Assembly (NCBI GenBank): GCA_022766385.1
Contig: JALEPJ010000040.1
Span: forward strand, 1 to 42,679
Length of the DNA stretch: 42,679 nucleotides
Direction of reading: 5' to 3'
Origin: Rikenellaceae bacterium
GTDB taxonomy: Bacteria > Bacteroidota > Bacteroidia > Bacteroidales > UBA932
In this document: positions 18,510-27,439 of the stretch, piece after piece
Layout: every line of letters starts with the position of its first letter
How positions within the stretch are numbered: position 1 is the first letter of the stretch
Translations under genes and position numbers: made by a program
The notes under the pieces: generated by a model
Seen by the model: the letters and a program-made list of their open reading frames with translations, nothing else
What the model was told of the DNA's origin: nothing
Database searches by the model: none

Positions 18510-19082
18510 ATGAAGTATTACATCTTATTTGGCCCTCCGGGAGCAGGAAAAGGCACCCAGGCCACATCTATGGTAGAAAAGTACAATCTCCATCACATTA
18601 GCACCGGAGCACTTCTCAGAAAAGAAATTGCAGCAGGAAGCGAATTGGGACTAAAGGCCAAGAGCCTTATTGAGGCAGGTGCCCTTGTTCCTGACGAGGT
18701 CGTTGAGGGTATGATTGAGTCAGAATTCAAGACAATCACAGGAGTGGAAGGCTTCCTTCTCGACGGATTTCCTCGTACCATTGCTCAGGCAGAAGCTCTT
18801 GACAGAATACTTGCCAACAATGGTGAAAAGGTCACTTCCATCGTCAGCATTATGATTCCTGACGAGATGATTATAGAGAGGATTTCCCATAGAGCAGCGA
18901 TAGAAGGCCGTGCGGATGATGCAGATGTTTCCATTATAAAGAACCGCATTGATACCTACCACAACCAAACAGAGCCTTTGATTGAGTATTACACCAAGGC
19001 AGGTTCTTACAATGAAGTTGATGGTGTAGGCAGCATTGAGGAGGTACGCGATCGCATTTTCGAACTTGTTGACAAATTCTAG
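18510..19082 (+). CDS. adk: Adenylate kinase, short type
   Basis: 190-residue AMP kinase (ATP + AMP to 2 ADP). P-loop GPPGAGKGT is at 8-16. HHISTGALLR and FLLDGFPRTIAQAEALD are the AMP-binding and lid-side signatures. The LID segment between ISHRAAIEGRADDAD and IIKNRIDTY is short and has no cysteines, so this is the zinc-free short-lid form common in Bacteroidota. It is preceded by hpt and followed by a terminator. Confidence 0.95.
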   Translation: MKYYILFGPPGAGKGTQATSMVEKYNLHHISTGALLRKEIAAGSELGLKAKSLIEAGALVPDEVVEGMIESEFKTITGVEGFLLDGFPRTIAQAEALDRILANNGEKVTSIVSIMIPDEMIIERISHRAAIEGRADDADVSIIKNRIDTYHNQTEPLIEYYTKAGSYNEVDGVGSIEEVRDRIFELVDKF

Positions 19083-19135
19083 TGACTAAGTTTGTCAGCA
19101 TCGTAAAGTACCCAGCATTATATTCAACAAATAGT

Positions 19136-19173
19136 AAGGATGATCCAAATGTGAAAGCTGATGGGTCATCCTT
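19136..19173 (+). terminator. Terminator hairpin after adk
   Basis: AAGGATGATCC (19136-19146) pairs with GGGTCATCCTT (19163-19173) with one wobble, around a 16-nt loop, followed by GATTTG. The downstream T tract is poor, but position and stem length fit an end for the hpt-adk transcript. Confidence 0.55.
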
Positions 19174-19483
19174 GATTTGAATTCAATAGTGTCCACAGGC
19201 GGTCAACATTGTACGCCCTGATGTGCAGTTGTCTGAAGACTCCGACTGCTATCAAGTCCAGAGAAGTTGAAATCTTCAAATACTCCACTGATGCCTTTGC
19301 AGATTCTCTCAACTTGAAGAGAAAAGCCCAGTAGTTGGCTATTTTTTGCTATCTTTGCAGTTGGTTCAACCTTGATAGGTAGCCAAACAGGTCAAAATCT
19401 ACGCTGCTTTTATTACCCGTTTGTTACCCGCACCCTGTTTTGAGCTGATTTGAACCACTTAAAACACTGACAAATAAATACTT
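19174..19483 (+). other. 310-bp gap before obgE with a short coding remnant
   Basis: This stretch contains no full gene. From 19176 to 19334 one plus-strand frame stays open for 52 codons without a clear start. It ends with REVEIFKYSTDAFADSLNLKRKAQ and a stop, and looks like the C-terminal tail of a lost protein; the family was not identified. Downstream, TATCTTTG (19350-19357) is a perfect -7 box. At 19409-19429 the sequence TTACCCGTTTGTTACCCGCAC holds a short tandem repeat of TTACCCG. The box may be the obgE promoter or belong to a vanished gene. Mobile-element residue is suspected, not shown. Confidence 0.35.
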
Positions 19484-20476
19484 ATGGCCGATTCAAATTT
19501 CATAGATTACGTTCGTATATATTGCGCTTCCGGTCACGGAGGAGCCGGTTCAGCTCATCTTCACAGGGCCAAATATGTTCCAAAAGGAGGGCCGGACGGA
19601 GGTGACGGAGGTCGCGGTGGTCACATTATACTCAAAGCCAATCCCCAGTTCTGGACTCTTATTCACCTAAAATATCGCAAGCACGTAAAGGCCGAAGACG
19701 GAGAAAACGGGCAGGGTGCATTGCGCCACGGAAAGAACGGTGCAGACGTGTATCTGGATGTTCCCGTAGGCACAGTGGTCAAGGATGCGGAGACTATGGA
19801 AGTCATTGGAGAGTTGATGGAGCCGGGAGAGGAAATGATACTCTGCAAGGGAGGCCGCGGCGGCTGGGGCAATGACCATTTCAAGAGCCCTACCCAACAG
19901 ACCCCAAGATTTGCGCAACCGGGAGAGGAAGGAGTCGAGGGAGTGTTCGTACTTGAGCTGAAACTGCTCGCAGATGTGGGTCTGGTGGGCTTTCCTAACG
20001 CTGGAAAATCAACGCTTCTTGCGACCATAACAGCTGCAAAGCCGAAGATTGCCAATTATGCTTTCACTACACTTGAGCCGAATTTGGGTATAGTCAAGTA
20101 TTATGACGATCAATCCTTTGTGATGGCCGACATCCCTGGCATTATCGAGGGAGCTCATCAGGGACGCGGTATCGGCATCAGATTCCTCAGGCACATTGAG
20201 AGAAATTCCGTGCTGCTCTTTATGGTCTCGGCCGAAGAAGACGACATCACAGCAGGATATCAAACGCTTCTGAACGAGCTCAAGGAGTACAATCCCGAGC
20301 TGCTCGTAAAGGACAGAGTGCTGGCAATAACAAAATGTGACTTGATTGACAAAGACATAGAGAAAGAAATAGAGCCCGGGCTTCCAAAGGACCTGCCTCA
20401 CGTTTTCATTTCATCGATGAATCAGCAGGGTCTGAAGGAACTCAAGGAATTGCTCTGGAAAGCACTTCATAAGTAA
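19484..20476 (+). CDS. obgE: Obg GTPase (ObgE/CgtA)
   Basis: 330-residue ribosome-assembly and stress GTPase. The glycine-rich Obg fold occupies residues 1-158 ([29 protein letters not shown], then [13 protein letters not shown]). The G domain follows, with G1 GFPNAGKST at 169-177, switch region [14 protein letters not shown]3 [16 protein letters not shown], and G4 ITKCD. The C-terminal Obg extension found in Firmicutes is absent, as is common in Bacteroidota. Its stop codon shares one base with the ATG of the next gene. Confidence 0.95.
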   Translation: MADSNFIDYVRIYCASGHGGAGSAHLHRAKYVPKGGPDGGDGGRGGHIILKANPQFWTLIHLKYRKHVKAEDGENGQGALRHGKNGADVYLDVPVGTVVKDAETMEVIGELMEPGEEMILCKGGRGGWGNDHFKSPTQQTPRFAQPGEEGVEGVFVLELKLLADVGLVGFPNAGKSTLLATITAAKPKIANYAFTTLEPNLGIVKYYDDQSFVMADIPGIIEGAHQGRGIGIRFLRHIERNSVLLFMVSAEEDDITAGYQTLLNELKEYNPELLVKDRVLAITKCDLIDKDIEKEIEPGLPKDLPHVFISSMNQQGLKELKELLWKALHK

Positions 20477-21063
20477 TGCTGACCGATTGGCTTGACAGTC
20501 TGGACCGGAGCATCACTCTGGCTATCAACGGTCTCCACTTCAAATATGGAGACCAGCTTTGGCAGCTCTTTTCCGATATCAAGTTTTGGATCCCCCTGTA
20601 TCTTGCCATCATTGCCTTTCTTTACCTGCGTCTGGGTTGGAAACGTGCTACGGTGGTGCTGGCCTCGCTTCTTTTGACTTTTGCGGCTTGCGACCAATTC
20701 TCAAATCTGGTGAAGGACTTAAGCGAGAGATTGCGCCCCTGCTACGACAGTGAAATGATTTCAAGAGGCCTCCATACTCTGGAGAAGCGCGGGGGTTTCT
20801 ACGGTTTTTTCTCTGCCCATGCTGCAAACGCCTTTGGTGTGGCCATTTGCTCTTTCATAGGCTTCAGAAATGACAAGAACCACCGATACAAGAAGTACGG
20901 GTGGTTCATATTCATTTGGGCGCTAATGGTAGCTTTGAGCCGAGTCTTTGCCGGAAAGCATTATTTCGGAGATGTGTTCGTCGGTTCAGTCACAGGGCTT
21001 TGTGCAGGTTTTCTTTTCGCCCAGCTTGCAAAGCTGATTATCAATAAATCAGGTCTATTATAA
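20476..21063 (+). CDS. PAP2-family membrane phosphatase
   Basis: 195-residue inner-membrane phosphatase of the PAP2 (lipid phosphatase / undecaprenyl-diphosphatase) superfamily. All three signature motifs are visible. Motif 1 is KDLSERLRP, motif 2 is SAHAANAFG (SAHA replaces the usual PSGH, keeping the histidine), and motif 3 is SRVFAGKHYFGDV. Several hydrophobic helices flank them. Possible substrates are undecaprenyl diphosphate, phosphatidic acid or a lipid A phosphate; the sequence does not decide. It is translationally coupled to obgE, and its 3' end overlaps convergent murF by 6 bp. Confidence 0.85.
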   Translation: MLTDWLDSLDRSITLAINGLHFKYGDQLWQLFSDIKFWIPLYLAIIAFLYLRLGWKRATVVLASLLLTFAACDQFSNLVKDLSERLRPCYDSEMISRGLHTLEKRGGFYGFFSAHAANAFGVAICSFIGFRNDKNHRYKKYGWFIFIWALMVALSRVFAGKHYFGDVFVGSVTGLCAGFLFAQLAKLIINKSGLL

Positions 21064-22389
21064 GCAAGGCACAGTTTTCTCCATACGGATTCCACGCGAG
21101 CCCTTGACAAGTATGCATGCGCCTTCAGGAACTTCCTTCTCCAAATGCGAAGCCAAGGCATCGGAAGACTCAAACCAGCCCAAAATATTGTCCACCGGAC
21201 CGTATTCATCGAGGGCCTTCCTGAATTCGGAGCCCACCAAATATGCCTTGAAATCAGCTGAGGCAATCCTGCCGACCACGGCCAGATGCTCCTTGAGAGA
21301 GTCTGCTCCAAGTTCACGCATATCCCCAAGGAGCGCAAGTTTCTTCTCTGCCTGAACAGCATCAAAGTTATCAAGAGCTGCAGCCATGCTGGACGGATTA
21401 GCATTGTAAGCATCAAGGATGAGGACATTTCGTTCCGTTCTCGACATCTGCGAGCGGCTGTTGGCGGGAACATATGCTTCAATAGCGGCAATGGCAGCGT
21501 CTGTATCCACCTCGAAATAACGGCCTATGCAAAGAGCCGCAAGAACGTTCATCGCATTGTAAGAGCCTACCAGATGGGTATTTACAGTTTTCCCTCCGAT
21601 TTCAAGCCTGAGGAAAGGCTGTTGCGGCGTTGAAGGGAGGAGGCTGACTCCATCGAAAACTTGACCATAAGGGATGATGCTCAGGCCGTCGCGGGCTTCC
21701 GCCATTGCCACCAGATCAGGATTATCGGCATTGAGGAAGACTGAGCCACCGTGTGCGGCAATGAAGTCAAAAAGCTGCCCTTTAGCGCGCTTCACGCCTT
21801 CAAAGCTTCCGAATCCAAGCAGATGCGCCTTGCCCACATTGGTAATGAGACCGAAGTCGGGCTCGCAAACCTCAACGAGATGCTTGATATCGTCCGGGTG
21901 GTTCGCGCCCATTTCAATCACAGCGATACGGGTCGTATCCTTGATTCTAAGCAATGAGAGAGGCACCCCGATGTCATTGTTCAGATTGCCTTCAGTCGCA
22001 GTAATTTCGTATTTTGCGGAAAGCACTGAACGTATGAGCTCCTTTGTCGTAGTCTTCCCGTTCGTACCAGTCAATCCAATGACTGTCAATCTCTTACCGT
22101 CTACATAGCAGTGATTTCTATGATAATTGGCAAGCTGTCTGAGGGCAATGAAACTGTCATCTACGGCCAGAACGCCAGGATGACCGGACAAAGCCGCGAT
22201 GCTGTCAGCATTAACCAAAGCATACTTCGCACCCGCCTCGAGAGCCTTCAGCGCGAACTCATTGCCATCAAAATTTTCTCCTTTCAGAGCAATGAAAAGC
22301 TCTCCGCCCTTGATGCTGCGGCTGTCTGTTGTAACGCACGCGCCGCATTCGAGATATTTCCCGTAAAGTTCCTCAATCGTCATAATCAT
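21058..22389 (-). CDS. murF: UDP-MurNAc-tripeptide--D-Ala-D-Ala ligase
   Basis: 443-residue Mur ligase adding D-Ala-D-Ala to the UDP-MurNAc tripeptide, the last cytoplasmic step of the peptidoglycan precursor. The N-terminal substrate domain shows [24 protein letters not shown]-loop GTNGKTTT is at 108-115. [14 protein letters not shown] and [25 protein letters not shown] are MurF-type central blocks, and the third domain has [19 protein letters not shown]. Its start overlaps the end of dut (AATGATTATG), so the two are coupled; either M1 or M3 could initiate. Confidence 0.95.
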   Translation of the reverse strand: MIMTIEELYGKYLECGACVTTDSRSIKGGELFIALKGENFDGNEFALKALEAGAKYALVNADSIAALSGHPGVLAVDDSFIALRQLANYHRNHCYVDGKRLTVIGLTGTNGKTTTKELIRSVLSAKYEITATEGNLNNDIGVPLSLLRIKDTTRIAVIEMGANHPDDIKHLVEVCEPDFGLITNVGKAHLLGFGSFEGVKRAKGQLFDFIAAHGGSVFLNADNPDLVAMAEARDGLSIIPYGQVFDGVSLLPSTPQQPFLRLEIGGKTVNTHLVGSYNAMNVLAALCIGRYFEVDTDAAIAAIEAYVPANSRSQMSRTERNVLILDAYNANPSSMAAALDNFDAVQAEKKLALLGDMRELGADSLKEHLAVVGRIASADFKAYLVGSEFRKALDEYGPVDNILGWFESSDALASHLEKEVPEGACILVKGSRGIRMEKTVPCL

Positions 22390-22820
22390 TTGTGTCCTGT
22401 GCTACCGAAGCCTCCAGCTCCCCTTTCTGATGATTCAAGTATCTCTGTTTCAACCCATTCAACCTGCTCACAACGGGCAAATACCATCTGGGCGATTCTT
22501 TCTCCGGGCACAATTGTAAAGGCCTCCCGCGAGAGATTCACCAGGATTACGCCTACCTCGCCCCTGTAATCGGCATCTATAGTGCCTGGAGAATTGAGCA
22601 CAGTCACGCCCTTCTTAGCGGCAAGACCGCTGCGTGGACGCACCTGAGCCTCATATCCGGCAGGTATCTCCATGAACAGACCGGTAGGAACTATTGTACG
22701 GCAGAGAGGTTCGAGAACTATTTCGCTGCCGATATTGGCCCTGAGGTCCACACCTGCGCTTTGTGCTGTGGCATACTGGGGGAGAGGCCACTGCGACTTG
22801 TTTATTATCTTGACTATCAT
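22386..22820 (-). CDS. dut: dUTP diphosphatase
   Basis: 144-residue trimeric dUTPase (dUTP to dUMP and PPi). All five motifs are present: AGVDLRANI (1), [12 protein letters not shown] (2), [20 protein letters not shown] (3), GERIAQMVF (4) and the C-terminal arm [10 protein letters not shown] (5) that closes over the active site. Length is standard. It lies 9 nt after lptG and overlaps murF by 4 nt on the minus strand. Confidence 0.95.
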   Translation of the reverse strand: MIVKIINKSQWPLPQYATAQSAGVDLRANIGSEIVLEPLCRTIVPTGLFMEIPAGYEAQVRPRSGLAAKKGVTVLNSPGTIDADYRGEVGVILVNLSREAFTIVPGERIAQMVFARCEQVEWVETEILESSERGAGGFGSTGHK

Positions 22821-22829
22821 ATCTTGTTT

Positions 22830-23918
22830 CTATTTAGGGGACATTCTGTAAAGGATTGCAGCAATGATTGCAAAAAGCAGATTAGGAATCCATATGGCAA
22901 TGAAAGGAGGCAGAACATCCGTCATCACGAACATTTGTGAGAAGCGTTGGAAGAGTATATATGAAAAGGCCAAAGCTATGCCTATTGCAAGATTCCAGCC
23001 TATGCCTCCCCTCTTTTTCCTTGACGACAGGGCCACTCCGATTATGGTAAGGATGACCGCGGATAAAGGCATCGCAAATCTGTTATGAGCCTCTATCTGG
23101 GCATAAATGATATTGGAATCTCCCCTCATCTTCTGTGTCTTGATCAGGGCGCCGAGGTCATCGAAACCCAGCTTTTGGACGGTCTGCGAGTTACGATAGA
23201 AATCATCAACCGTCAATGCTATGGTAGTGTCAATGGTGGCACCTGAAATCACCTTGTCCTCAAGGCCTTCCGTATAATTGCGAAGGAAATATTTCCTCAG
23301 TTTCCAAGAAGCGTTGGTAGAGTCCCAGGCAGCCGATTCTGCAGAGAGTTTGCTCACGATTCTATTGTCCTCGATGGTCTCAAGCGTGAACTTGTATGCG
23401 GTATTGTTCCAACTGCTGAAGCTCTCCACGAATACGAATTGCCCCGGAGCTATCTGATAATGGACATTGCGCACCATTGTATTCTTTGATTTTACGTACT
23501 GGTTCTCGAAGGCAAGTCGTTTGACATTCGATGAGGGAATTACATACAGATTGAGGCCCAGAGAGAAAAGGGCAATCATCATGGAGGCTACCAGATAAGG
23601 GACCATCATTCTGTGGAAACTGACTCCTCCGGACAGTATCGCGATAATCTCCGAGTTCGCCGCCATTCTGGATGTAAAGAAAATGACGGTTATGAACACG
23701 AACATAGGGCTGTACATATTGATGAAGTACGGAATGAAATTCAGATAGTAATCGAAGATGATGGCCTTCAGGGGTGCTTCCTTTTCAACGAAATCGTCTA
23801 TCTTCTCATTTATATCAAAGACTATCACCAGAAGAATGATAAGCAACAAGGCCATCACGAAGGTCGTGATGAACTTCTTGAATATGTACCAGTCTATTTT
23901 CTTAGGTTTGAGTGTCAT
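22830..23918 (-). CDS. lptG: LPS export permease, LptF/LptG family
   Basis: 362-residue YjgP/YjgQ-family permease of the LPS transport ABC complex. Three membrane helices lie in the N-terminal third (IFKKFITTFVMALLLIILLVIVF; YFINMYSPMFVFITVIFFTS; MMVPYLVASMMIALFSLGLN). A periplasmic beta-jellyroll region of about 140 residues follows, and three C-terminal helices end at ILYRMSPK. With LptB and the LptC/A bridge it extracts LPS from the inner membrane. Whether it is the F or G partner cannot be settled by eye; LptG is the common label for this single gene. It sits 5 nt after tgt and 9 nt before dut. Confidence 0.85.
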   Translation of the reverse strand: MTLKPKKIDWYIFKKFITTFVMALLLIILLVIVFDINEKIDDFVEKEAPLKAIIFDYYLNFIPYFINMYSPMFVFITVIFFTSRMAANSEIIAILSGGVSFHRMMVPYLVASMMIALFSLGLNLYVIPSSNVKRLAFENQYVKSKNTMVRNVHYQIAPGQFVFVESFSSWNNTAYKFTLETIEDNRIVSKLSAESAAWDSTNASWKLRKYFLRNYTEGLEDKVISGATIDTTIALTVDDFYRNSQTVQKLGFDDLGALIKTQKMRGDSNIIYAQIEAHNRFAMPLSAVILTIIGVALSSRKKRGGIGWNLAIGIALAFSYILFQRFSQMFVMTDVLPPFIAIWIPNLLFAIIAAILYRMSPK

Positions 23919-23923
23919 AGAAA

Positions 23924-25054
23924 CTAGAGTCTACTTGTGATTCTCTTGACAGTCGCCTCCTTCCATGCTGCAAAGTCCCCGGCTTCTATATGAGTGCGGG
24001 CCGTGCGTACAAGGTCGAGGTAGAAAGCCAGATTATGCTCGGTAGCAATCATCGCCGCAAACATTTCCTTGGCAATGAATAGATGCCTTAGATATGCCTT
24101 TGAATAGCAATGGTCAACGAAAGAAGTGCCGGTAGGGTCGAGTTCAGAGAAATCTTTCTCCCATTTGGCATTGCGCATATTCATTATGCCGTTCCAGGTG
24201 AAGAGCATTCCGTTGCGGCCGTTTCTGGTCGGCATCACGCAATCGAACATATCCACTCCCCTCGCAATGGCCTCGAGTATATTGGCGGGAGTGCCGACGC
24301 CCATCAGGTATCTGGCCTTGTCCTCAGGAATGACCGGATGGAGGACCTCAAGCATTTCGTACATCTTATCAGTAGGCTCGCCGACTGCAAGTCCGCCTAT
24401 GGCAATGCCGGCATCTGCAAATCTGAGCGCATGTTCTGCGGCACGGATGCGGAGCTCGGGATAGATGCAGCCCTGGATAATGGGGAAGAAAGTCTGGTCA
24501 TAACCATAAAGCGCTTCGGTTTCATTGAACCTCTTTGAATAGCGCTCCAACCAGTCCTGAGTCAGGGAGAGGGATTTCTCAGCATAGCGGAAATCAGCAT
24601 CACCCGGACAGCATTCGTCAAGGGCCATCATGATATCTGCGCCTATAATACGCTGAGTATCAACATTGTTCTCCGGAGTAAAGCAATGTCTGGAGCCATC
24701 TATATGTGAAGAGAAAGTACAGCCTTCCTTTGTAAGTTTGCGTATGCCTGTGAGGGAGAAGACCTGAAAACCGCCACTGTCAGTAAGTATGGGTCTGTCC
24801 CATGATTCGAACTTATGAAGACCTCCTGCCGCCTTGAGTGTATCAAGGCCGGGGCGTAGGTATAGATGATAAGTGTTACCAAGAATGATTTCCGCCTTTA
24901 TGTCCTCCTTCAGGTCTTTATGGAAAACACCCTTCACTGCTCCGAGTGTTCCGACGGGCATAAAGATGGGAGTATGTATGTCACCGTGGTCCGTCGATAC
25001 AATGCCACATCTGGCATTGGAGTTCGGATCCTTGGCTAATAACTTGAATTTCAT
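23924..25054 (-). CDS. tgt: Queuine/preQ1 tRNA-guanine transglycosylase lacking the zinc cysteines
   Basis: 376-residue TGT that swaps guanine-34 of tRNAs with GUN anticodons for preQ1 in queuosine synthesis. The base-binding/catalytic aspartate is D92 in LTDSGGFQVFSL, and the nucleophile D271 is in VDMFDCVMPTRNGRNG. The bacterial enzyme usually has CxCxxC before YSRAYLRHL. Here the equivalent positions are G309, S311 and D314 (PTGTSFVDHCYSKAYLRHL), while the fourth ligand position H340 (TEHN) remains, so a normal Zn site cannot form. The start at 25054 is chosen because the -7 box at 25079-25086 overlaps the earlier ATG at 25081. First gene of the tgt-lptG-dut-murF operon. Confidence 0.9.
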   Translation of the reverse strand: MKFKLLAKDPNSNARCGIVSTDHGDIHTPIFMPVGTLGAVKGVFHKDLKEDIKAEIILGNTYHLYLRPGLDTLKAAGGLHKFESWDRPILTDSGGFQVFSLTGIRKLTKEGCTFSSHIDGSRHCFTPENNVDTQRIIGADIMMALDECCPGDADFRYAEKSLSLTQDWLERYSKRFNETEALYGYDQTFFPIIQGCIYPELRIRAAEHALRFADAGIAIGGLAVGEPTDKMYEMLEVLHPVIPEDKARYLMGVGTPANILEAIARGVDMFDCVMPTRNGRNGMLFTWNGIMNMRNAKWEKDFSELDPTGTSFVDHCYSKAYLRHLFIAKEMFAAMIATEHNLAFYLDLVRTARTHIEAGDFAAWKEATVKRITSRL

Positions 25055-25078
25055 TGATAGTATTGATATTTTAACCTC

Positions 25079-25086
25079 CAAAGATA
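25079..25086 (-). promoter_or_regulatory. -7 box of the tgt operon promoter
   Basis: On the minus strand TATCTTTG matches TAnnTTTG perfectly; no convincing -33 TTTG was found. Transcript start near 25073 gives a leader of about 19 nt to the ATG at 25054. Confidence 0.5.
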
Positions 25087-25108
25087 CAAATTATTGGACT
25101 AATTCTTT

Positions 25109-25116
25109 TATTTTTG
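25109..25116 (+). promoter_or_regulatory. -7 box of the nucleoside transporter promoter
   Basis: TATTTTTG matches TAnnTTTG perfectly and lies 41 bp before the ATG at 25157. It is divergent from the tgt promoter in a 102-bp spacer, so the two may share regulation. No clear -33 element. Confidence 0.5.
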
Positions 25117-25156
25117 CAATCTACCTGAGTTGAAATAAACAAAAACCACATCAGTT

Positions 25157-26446
25157 ATGAACAATAAAAGCATCAGTCTGAGGCTGATTATTATGAACTT
25201 CCTGGAGTACGCCGTATGGGGCGCGTATCTCACTTCTATGGGAAGTTTCCTCGCCGGAGCCGGAATGGGCTCGAAAATAGGTCTTTTCTTTGCCACCCAG
25301 GGCTTTGTTTCCATTTTTATGCCTGCATTGATGGGCATAGTCGCTGACAAATGGATTCCTGCACAGAAAGTATTGTCTCTCTGCCACGGTCTGGCGGGCA
25401 TCTTTATGCTCGGAGCCGGTCTTTATGCCACCACCTCCGGTTCAGCAATAGCCTTTGGACCATTCTACACCCTTTACCTTCTCAGTGTAGCTTTCTTTAT
25501 GCCTACTATTGCCATTGCCAATTCTGTGGCCTACAACGCCCTTGAGGTAAGCGCTAAGGATCCAGTCAAGGACTTCCCTCCTATCCGCGTATTCGGTACA
25601 GTTGGCTTCATCTGCAGTATGCTCTTCGTGAATTTCGTAAAGGATGCCAACGGCATACAGTTCCAGCACTCCAGCTACCAGTTTATCGTTTCCGGCATAC
25701 TCAGCCTCGTTCTCTGCGGATACGCCCTGACTATGCCAAACTGTCCTTGCAAGCCAAGCAGCGCTGAAAAGCAGTCGTTTATGGAGGCTTCCGGCCTCTC
25801 TGCCTTCAAGCTCTTCAAGGAGAAGAAATTCGCCATTTTCTTCATCTTCTCAATGCTTCTGGGAGCTTCTCTTCAGATTACCAACGGTTATGCCAATACC
25901 TTCATCTCGTCATTCGCCGGCCAGCCGGGCTACGAGAACGCTTGGGGCGCGAACAATGCAAATGCCCTGATCTCACTCTCGCAGATATCCGAGACCCTCT
26001 GCATACTTCTTATTCCGTTTGCAATGAAAAAGCTCGGCATCAAGGGAGTGATGCTTACCGCAATGTTCGCCTGGGTGCTCCGTTTCGGCTTCTTCGGCCT
26101 CGGCAATCCTGGCTCGGGTGTTTGGCTTTTCGTTCTCTCCTGCATTGTATACGGAGTCGCATTCGACTTCTTCAACATTTCAGGTTCTCTCTATGTCAAT
26201 GAGAATACGGACACCAGCATACGCTCCAGCGCTCAGGGCCTGTTTATGATTATGACCAATGGTCTTGGAGCATCCATAGGCACCCTTGCTGCCGGTAAGG
26301 TAGTCAATGCTCTCGTCTATATCCCTCAAGCTGCCGGTGAAGCGGGCAATTGGGCTGCTGCCTGGTATATATTTGCTGGATATGCCCTTGTAGTGGCAGT
26401 ACTCTTCGCTCTTCTCTTCAAGAATCCTCAGAAGGCTGAAGCATAA
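25157..26446 (+). CDS. nupG: NupG-type nucleoside:cation symporter
   Basis: 429-residue major-facilitator protein of the nucleoside:H+ symporter family (NupG/XapB). About 12 hydrophobic helices are visible. Family blocks are FLEYAVWGAYLTSMGSFLAG, FMPALMGIVADKWIPAQKVL, DFPPIRVFGTVGFI and FFNISGSLYVNENTDTSIRSSAQGLF, which match the E. coli NupG pattern (FMPALLGIVADKW, DFPPIRIWGTIGFI). It imports purine and pyrimidine nucleosides; H+ or another coupling ion is not decided by sequence. It is a single-gene unit whose 3' end overlaps the convergent zinc-ribbon gene by 29 bp. Confidence 0.85.
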   Translation: MNNKSISLRLIIMNFLEYAVWGAYLTSMGSFLAGAGMGSKIGLFFATQGFVSIFMPALMGIVADKWIPAQKVLSLCHGLAGIFMLGAGLYATTSGSAIAFGPFYTLYLLSVAFFMPTIAIANSVAYNALEVSAKDPVKDFPPIRVFGTVGFICSMLFVNFVKDANGIQFQHSSYQFIVSGILSLVLCGYALTMPNCPCKPSSAEKQSFMEASGLSAFKLFKEKKFAIFFIFSMLLGASLQITNGYANTFISSFAGQPGYENAWGANNANALISLSQISETLCILLIPFAMKKLGIKGVMLTAMFAWVLRFGFFGLGNPGSGVWLFVLSCIVYGVAFDFFNISGSLYVNENTDTSIRSSAQGLFMIMTNGLGASIGTLAAGKVVNALVYIPQAAGEAGNWAAAWYIFAGYALVVAVLFALLFKNPQKAEA

Positions 26447-26822
26447 GTTCTGCAGACACACGCCCGAGCTTCATAATACGGCTCGGAGTACATTGATATC
26501 TGATATCGAAACAACGGTATTCGCTGCGACCTCTTATCTTACGATATGAGGTCGCATATTTCATATTGTAACCCATATCCTCCAACTTGTCTATGTCTAT
26601 GCTCTCTATTCCGGCCGCGAGCAGTCGCTCGAGTATTTCATAGTTCCGGTCCAATTGACCGAGGACCTTAAGTCTGACGCTTTTTCTCGAATTATGGATA
26701 CGGTTGTTATGCTTACGCCTGCAAGAGTCGGAGCAATATACCTTGTCCGTCCTTCCATACAGGATTTCATCTCCGCATTCCAGGCAGATATGAGGAGCTT
26801 CCGTTTGAATCTTGTATCCCAT
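26418..26822 (-). CDS. Small zinc-ribbon protein, function unknown
   Basis: 134-residue cytoplasmic protein. The N-terminus has CLECGDEILYGRTDKVYCSDSC, a two-knuckle CxxC...CxxxC zinc site (about residues 13-34), followed by basic RRKHNNRIHNSRKSVRLKVL. The C-terminal half has a helical segment (NYEILERLLAAGIESIDIDKLEDMGY) and a conserved-looking YRCFDIRYQCTPSRIMKL. The zinc site plus basic stretch suggests nucleic-acid binding, but this is inference. The ATG at 26822 (MGYKIQTEAP) is preferred over 26867, whose extra residues look like leader. Its 3' end overlaps nupG by 29 bp. Between it and ssb lie about 270 bp of AT-rich sequence with an 8-bp inverted repeat (26947-26954 / 26992-26999). Confidence 0.6.
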   Translation of the reverse strand: MGYKIQTEAPHICLECGDEILYGRTDKVYCSDSCRRKHNNRIHNSRKSVRLKVLGQLDRNYEILERLLAAGIESIDIDKLEDMGYNMKYATSYRKIRGRSEYRCFDIRYQCTPSRIMKLGRVSAELMLQPSEDS

Positions 26823-27020
26823 AACTTCAGTTTTTGCTAATTTCAAGGTTCTTATTCCAATAAGCAAGCTTTAATAAAAAAACAAGCAGGATTTCCTATG
26901 AATTTATAAAAGGACTCGAATGATAAAAAAAGCAGTCTTTATAAAAAACAATAAGCCTTTACAAAATACCTGAATACCTGACTCAGCTTTTTTATTGTTC
27001 CTTTCATCTTGAGCTTGTTC

Positions 27021-27028
27021 TATCTTTC
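27021..27028 (+). promoter_or_regulatory. Possible -7 box for the ssb-fimbrial operon
   Basis: TATCTTTC matches 7 of 8 positions of TAnnTTTG. No -33 TTTG lies at the right distance. It is the best candidate in the 269-bp gap between the divergent zinc-ribbon gene and ssb. Confidence 0.25.
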
Positions 27029-27091
27029 TTTGCACAGGCCGTGAGACTGAAGCGCGCAAGTCCCGGCAGGACAATATAAACTATCAGTACT

Positions 27092-27439
27092 ATGGAACAA
27101 TTGAACCGAATCGAGTTAAGAGGGAATGTAGGAAGTGTGAGATTGCAGGCAGTCGGAGACAAGCAAGTAGCCAAGCTGACTGTAGCGACCAACTACATCT
27201 ACAAGGGTAAGGATGGTGAAGCGGTCATTGAGACCACCTGGCACAATGTGACGGCTTGGGAGGGCAAGAACATAGCGAACCTGAGCAAAGTTGAAAAAGG
27301 AGACAAAGTCCATATTCTGGGCAGATTGCGCAATCAGAAATTCATCGGTAACGATGGAGTGGAGCGAACAGCATATGACGTGCTGGCGAGCAAATTGGAG
27401 ATACTGGATGAAGATGAATATCTTCAGTATGAGTCTTGA
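27092..27439 (+). CDS. ssb: Single-stranded DNA-binding protein, short form
   Basis: 115-residue SSB consisting of little more than the OB fold: NRIELRGNVGSVRLQ, then VAKLTVATNYIYKGKDGEAV, TTWHNVTAWEGKNIANLSKVEKGDKVHILGRLRNQKF and RTAYDVLASKLEIL. The Gly/Pro linker and the acidic DDDIPF-like tail that recruits partner proteins in the main SSB are missing, so this is likely an accessory paralogue. Its end overlaps the start of the OmpA-like lipoprotein by 11 nt, which places it unexpectedly at the head of the fimbrial gene cluster. Confidence 0.85.
   Translation: MEQLNRIELRGNVGSVRLQAVGDKQVAKLTVATNYIYKGKDGEAVIETTWHNVTAWEGKNIANLSKVEKGDKVHILGRLRNQKFIGNDGVERTAYDVLASKLEILDEDEYLQYES

Noticed and set aside
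19409..19429. TTACCCG tandem as an integration attachment site
   Set aside because: Only two short copies, no integrase gene nearby and no matching second site in the window.
26947..26999. 8-bp inverted repeat AACAATAA/TTATTGTT upstream of the fimbrial operon, considered as an invertible promoter
   Set aside because: The arms are short and the enclosed 37 bp has no promoter. Known phase-variation switches have longer repeats and a nearby invertase, neither of which is seen.
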